DNA from: Chromatiales bacterium | GTDB lineage: Bacteria; Pseudomonadota; Gammaproteobacteria; SpSt-1174 | Assembly (NCBI GenBank): GCA_014762505.1 | Contig: JABURS010000016.1 | Span: 1 to 37,990 of the forward strand | Reading direction: 5' to 3' | Length of the DNA: 37,990 bases | Part shown: positions 35,305 through 37,990 of the stretch, in pieces | How positions within the stretch are numbered: position 1 is the stretch's first letter | Layout: each line of letters starts with the position of its first letter | The notes under the pieces: generated by a model | What the model saw: only the letters and a program-made list of their open reading frames with translations | Databases searched by the model: none | What the model was told of the DNA's origin: nothing | Program-made: the position numbers and the translations under genes

Positions 35305-35666
35305 TGGGCAAACCCGGGAATACCGGCCTGATACGTATCGTGCGGGCCGGTTACTACTCCTGGAAGGGGCTGCGCTCCACCTTCAAGCACGAGGCGGCAT
35401 TCCGCCAGGAACTGCTGCTGTTCGTCATCCTCGCCCCGGCGGCGCTCTACTTCGGCCAGACCGGTGTGGAGCGTGCGCTGCTCATCAGCGTGCTCATGCT
35501 GGTGCTGGTGGTCGAGGTGCTCAATTCCGGCATCGAGGCCGTGGTCGACCGTTTCGGCTCCGAGCAGCACAAGCTCTCCGGTCGCGCCAAGGACATGGGG
35601 TCGGCCGCCTCCTTCATCGCCCAGGTGAACGTCCCCGTGGTCTGGGGTCTGGTGCTCTTCGGCTGA
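35304..35666 (+). CDS. dgkA: Diacylglycerol kinase (prokaryotic)
   Basis: A 120-residue, three-helix inner-membrane enzyme that phosphorylates diacylglycerol released by lipid and osmoregulated-glucan metabolism. The active-site stretch VEVLNSGIEAVVDR (residues 70-83) and GLRSTFKHEAAFRQEL are conserved; membrane helices are near 38-50, 57-74 and 100-118. The ATG overlaps the gcvPB stop by one base, so it is the last gene of the operon; functional link to glycine is not apparent. Confidence 0.95.
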   Translation: MGKPGNTGLIRIVRAGYYSWKGLRSTFKHEAAFRQELLLFVILAPAALYFGQTGVERALLISVLMLVLVVEVLNSGIEAVVDRFGSEQHKLSGRAKDMGSAASFIAQVNVPVVWGLVLFG

Positions 35667-35693
35667 CGGGCCGGCAATACCCGGAGACCCCGC

Positions 35694-36278
35694 ATGAAAC
35701 GACTCCTCCTGATACTCGGCGGCATCGCCCTGCTGTTCTACTGGATGGGCCGGCAACCGGTCGAGGTGCCGCCGGGGCAGCTGGCGCCGAGCATCCCAGT
35801 CCAGCGGGACCTGCATGCGGCACCCGCCCTGACGCACAACGGCTACGCGCTCACCGCCCTGGCCGATTTCGAGATCGAGGCCCGCGTGCTCGCCACCGAG
35901 CGCTACCGTATCGGGCGCGAGGCCGAGCTGTCACCCGTCGATCTCGCCCTGGGCTGGGGGCCGATGTCCGACTCCGAGGTGCTCCGGCACATCAGCATCC
36001 GTCAGTCCAATCGCTTCTATTACTGGCGTGTCGAGCAGTTCCCCATCCCGCGCCGCGACATCGAGACCCACTCCGCCAACATGCACATGATCCCCGCCGA
36101 CAAGGGCGTCCGCGACACCCTGCTCGATGCGCGCCCGGGGCAGGTCGTCCGCATCCAGGGACGCCTCGTGCGCGCCGATGCCGACGATGGCTGGCACTGG
36201 GTCAGCTCGCTCACCCGCAACGACACCGGCAACGGCGCCTGCGAGCTGGTATATGTGGAGCATGCGGAGTTGAGGTAG
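35694..36278 (+). CDS. Membrane-anchored protein of unknown function
   Basis: A 194-residue protein. One N-terminal helix (LLLILGGIALLFYWMG, about 4-19) lacks a cleavage site and probably anchors it; the rest (YALTALADFEIEARVLATER, then LALGWGPMSDSEVLRHISIRQ, NRFYYWRVEQFPIP and HSANMHMIPADKGVRDTLL) would be periplasmic. HIPAD-like and GQVVRIQGRLV stretches resemble proteins I have seen annotated as hypothetical in gammaproteobacteria. The last base pair of the gene is inside a REP element: its stop TAG is the TAG of GTAGGAG. It follows dgkA by 27 bases. Unknown function. Confidence 0.8.
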   Translation: MKRLLLILGGIALLFYWMGRQPVEVPPGQLAPSIPVQRDLHAAPALTHNGYALTALADFEIEARVLATERYRIGREAELSPVDLALGWGPMSDSEVLRHISIRQSNRFYYWRVEQFPIPRRDIETHSANMHMIPADKGVRDTLLDARPGQVVRIQGRLVRADADDGWHWVSSLTRNDTGNGACELVYVEHAELR

Positions 36279-36344
36279 GAGGCCAGCACCCTGGCCGACA
36301 AGGTACCGGCACGGAGGCCATCGCCGAGAGGGCTCGGCTCCTAC
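36275..36344. repeat. Family-2 REP pair overlapping a stop codon
   Basis: The left half GTAGGAG-GGCCAG-cacc-CTGGCC begins within the last codons of the upstream gene, supplying its TAG. The right half is the inverted GCCGAG/CTCGGC hairpin ending CTCCTAC. Confidence 0.88.
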
Positions 36345-36367
36345 GGTGTGGTGACAGGCACAAAAAT

Positions 36368-36441
36368 GTAGGAGGCCAGCCCCCTGGCCGATAGGGTTGC
36401 ACCCGGCATGGTCATCATCGCCGAGAGGGCTCGGCTCCTAC
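36368..36441. repeat. Family-2 REP pair
   Basis: GTAGGAG, stem GGCCAG/CTGGCC around CCCC, then GAT. The partner is GCCGAG/CTCGGC around AGGG, ending CTCCTAC. With the previous pair it fills most of the gap 36279-36534. Confidence 0.9.
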
Positions 36442-36534
36442 GCAACTTGTGACTTAATCCCCCCGTAACCCCCGCTTCACGTCCGCGTCATCCCCGCCTG
36501 CAATCCTCCTCCAAACCATCATGGAGGGGCCGCC

Positions 36535-37359
36535 ATGACGTCCTTGCACTTTCGCAGCATCTTCATCTCCGACGTGCACCTGGGTACGCGCGACTGCCGC
36601 GCGGACTTCCTGGTCGATTTTCTCGAGTCCACCGAGAGCGAGTTTCTCTACCTGGTCGGCGACATCGTCGACCTGTGGGCGATGCGCCGCTCGGTGCACT
36701 GGCCGCCCTCACATACGCGGGTGTTGCAGCTGATCTTCGAGAAGGCGGCGAAGGGCTGTCGGGTGGTCTATATCCCGGGCAATCACGATGAACTGATGCG
36801 CGACTTCGTCGGCACCGAGATCAACGGCGTGAAGATCCTGCGTGATGCGGAACACCGGACGAACGACGGGCGCCGGTTCTTCGTCAGCCATGGCGACGAG
36901 TTCGATACCTTTGTGCGTCACAACGGCCTGCTGCGCGTGGTGGGGGACGGGATCTATCCCTTCCTGCTCATGCTCAACCGTGGCTTCAACGGCCTGCGCC
37001 GCCGCTTCGGCCACCCCTACTGGTCGCTCGCCAGCTTCATCAAGTCGAAGGTGGGGAACGCGCGCCGTTACATGGACAAGTACGAGACCGCCGTGGCCCG
37101 GTCGGCCGCCAGCCAGGACTACGACGGTCACATCTGCGGCCACATCCACAAGGCGGGCATCGTCTCGCGCGACGGCATCCTCTACTGCAACGACGGCGAC
37201 TGGGTGGAGCACTGCACCGCCCTGGTCGAGGACGCGGAGGGCCGCCTCAACCTCCTGCACTGGGCGGACCGCAAGCAGATCGAGCAGGTGAGCGAGGGGA
37301 TGGCGGTCGAGGCGGCGCTGATTCCGTTGACGGCGTTAGGGTTCAGGCATCAGGCGTAA
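36535..37359 (+). CDS. LpxH-like UDP-2,3-diacylglucosamine diphosphatase family phosphoesterase
   Basis: A 274-residue calcineurin-like metallophosphoesterase. Metal motifs: ISDVHLGT near residue 12, VGDIVDLWAMR near residue 40, PGNHDE near 82, HGDEFD near 120 and CGHIHKAG near 200. The length and the HGDEFD segment fit LpxH/LpxH2, which hydrolyses UDP-2,3-diacyl-GlcN to lipid X in lipid A synthesis. Neighbours do not confirm the pathway. The second part (GDWVEHCTALVEDAEGRL) is also characteristic of this group. Good start: GGAGGGGCCGCC lies just upstream. Confidence 0.88.
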   Translation: MTSLHFRSIFISDVHLGTRDCRADFLVDFLESTESEFLYLVGDIVDLWAMRRSVHWPPSHTRVLQLIFEKAAKGCRVVYIPGNHDELMRDFVGTEINGVKILRDAEHRTNDGRRFFVSHGDEFDTFVRHNGLLRVVGDGIYPFLLMLNRGFNGLRRRFGHPYWSLASFIKSKVGNARRYMDKYETAVARSAASQDYDGHICGHIHKAGIVSRDGILYCNDGDWVEHCTALVEDAEGRLNLLHWADRKQIEQVSEGMAVEAALIPLTALGFRHQA

Positions 37360-37368
37360 AGGCCAATT

Positions 37369-37434
37369 GCCACAGAGGACACAGAGCTGAGTCGGGCTGT
37401 TTTCTTCCTCTGTGATCTCTGTGCCCTCTGTGGC
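37369..37434. repeat. CACAGAGG inverted pair
   Basis: GCCACAGAGGACACAGAG (37369-37386) and CTCTGTGCCCTCTGTGGC (37417-37434) pair with one mismatch, 10 bases after the LpxH-like stop codon. It may serve as a terminator. Confidence 0.8.
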
Positions 37435-37923
37435 TAAAACAGCTTCAAGGCGCATAGCGCCACCCATGCCTCACACTTGACGCCTCCCGCCCCACCCTCC
37501 GGTAGGAGGCCATCCCTCTGGCCGATGGGGTTGTGCAGCGGGCATGGTCGTTATCGCCGAGAGGGCTCGGCTCCTACGTGTATGGCTCTTCCCCTCTGTG
37601 CCCTCTGTGGCTAAAACAGCTTCAAGGCGCGTAGCGCCACCCATGCCTCACACCTGACGCCTTCCGCCCCATCCTCCGGTAGGAGGCCAGCCCTCTGGCC
37701 GATGGGGTTGTGCAGCGGGCATGGTCGTTATCGCCGAGGGGGCTCGGCTACGTGTATGGCTCTTCCCCTCTGTGCCCTCTGTGGCTAAAACAGCTTCAAG
37801 GCGCGTAGCGCCACCCATGCCTCACACTAGACGCCTCCCGCTCCACCCTCCGGTAGGAGGCCAGCCCTCTGGCCGATGGGGTTGTGCAGCGGGCAAGGTC
37901 GTTATCGCCGAGAGGGCTCGGCT
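37417..37923. repeat. ~175-bp tandem repeat, two full units and one truncated
   Basis: Units begin at 37417, 37594 and 37768. Each contains CTCTGTGCCCTCTGTGGC, a hairpin GGCGC-GTA-GCGCC (in units 2 and 3), and a family-2 REP pair. The third unit's right hairpin stops at the start of the terminal repeat at 37921. Differences between units are few, so duplication is recent. No gene is seen in 37360-37990. Confidence 0.9.
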
Positions 37924-37990
37924 TGTATGTTGTGTCCCGACAGGCCAGAAAGGGCTTGTCGGGGTGGAGGGACGAGCTTGGCATCTGGCC
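37921..37990. repeat. 70-bp terminal repeat, right copy (inverted)
   Basis: Reverse complement of bases 1-70 with one mismatch. It replaces the end of the third tandem unit: the family-2 hairpin breaks off after CTCGGCT and the terminal element follows immediately. Confidence 0.85.

Overview
The window reads as a core-genome segment of a high-GC gammaproteobacterium, probably from the Chromatiales/Ectothiorhodospiraceae side. The reasons are the zapA-ssrS(6S RNA)-fau block set divergently against ygfB-pepP-ubiH-ubiI, an order known from E. coli and Pseudomonas, and the nearby ilvA/rpiA pair. The glycine cleavage P-protein is split into GcvPA and GcvPB, unlike the single-chain P-protein of enterics and Pseudomonas. 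The genus cannot be fixed from what is visible. I see no prophage, CRISPR array, rRNA or tRNA.

Layout. 1-2050: repeat-rich accessory end with a HicA/HicB toxin-antitoxin pair lying between two 73-bp direct repeats, and a second toxin-antitoxin pair whose HigB-like toxin has an in-frame stop while its antitoxin is intact. 2061-5912: one very long FAD/Fe-S oxidoreductase. 5926-7119: a REP-type repeat region around a RAYT (REP-associated tyrosine transposase) gene. 7137-13098 (minus strand): a secreted protein, a MacAB-like operon (membrane fusion protein, ATPase, two permeases), a DUF2322-like protein and another secreted protein. 13227-17491: HisN-like phosphatase, ilvA, rpiA, and a Lys/Ala-rich histone H1-like gene facing rpiA across a two-way terminator. 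17678-20806 (minus): small protein, GST-like protein, EVE-domain protein, fau, 6S RNA, zapA, zapB-like gene. 20960-25684 (plus): small protein, ygfB, pepP, ubiH, ubiI. 25851-29155 (minus): GGDEF-EAL protein translationally coupled to a PhnD-like binding protein. 29348-29842 (minus): periplasmic copper chaperone. 29929-35666 (plus): tandem glycine riboswitch, then gcvT, gcvH, gcvPA, tpx, gcvPB, dgkA. 35694-37359: a membrane-anchored protein and an LpxH-like phosphoesterase. 37360-37990: a ~175-bp tandem repeat array and a terminal repeat.

How it works together. The glycine-responsive switch should let glycine turn on its own breakdown, with a thiol peroxidase encoded inside the operon. The ubi genes supply two hydroxylation steps of ubiquinone synthesis, and the long FAD/Fe-S oxidase probably feeds electrons from a 2-hydroxyacid into the quinone pool. 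The PhnD-like protein and the GGDEF-EAL protein look like a periplasmic sensor and its c-di-GMP effector.

The most distinctive feature is the repeat landscape. Two hairpin families share the flanks GTAGGAG and GAT but have different, compensating stems; both are mostly arranged as inverted pairs. A third family built on CACAGAGG also forms inverted pairs between operons. One RAYT sits inside the largest array. The two window ends carry the same 70-bp sequence in inverted orientation (69/70 identical), which suggests that the assembly broke at a dispersed repeat. No wholly new multi-gene system is evident; the best leads are the RAYT/two-family REP system, the PhnD-GGDEF-EAL pair and the tpx-containing gcv operon.
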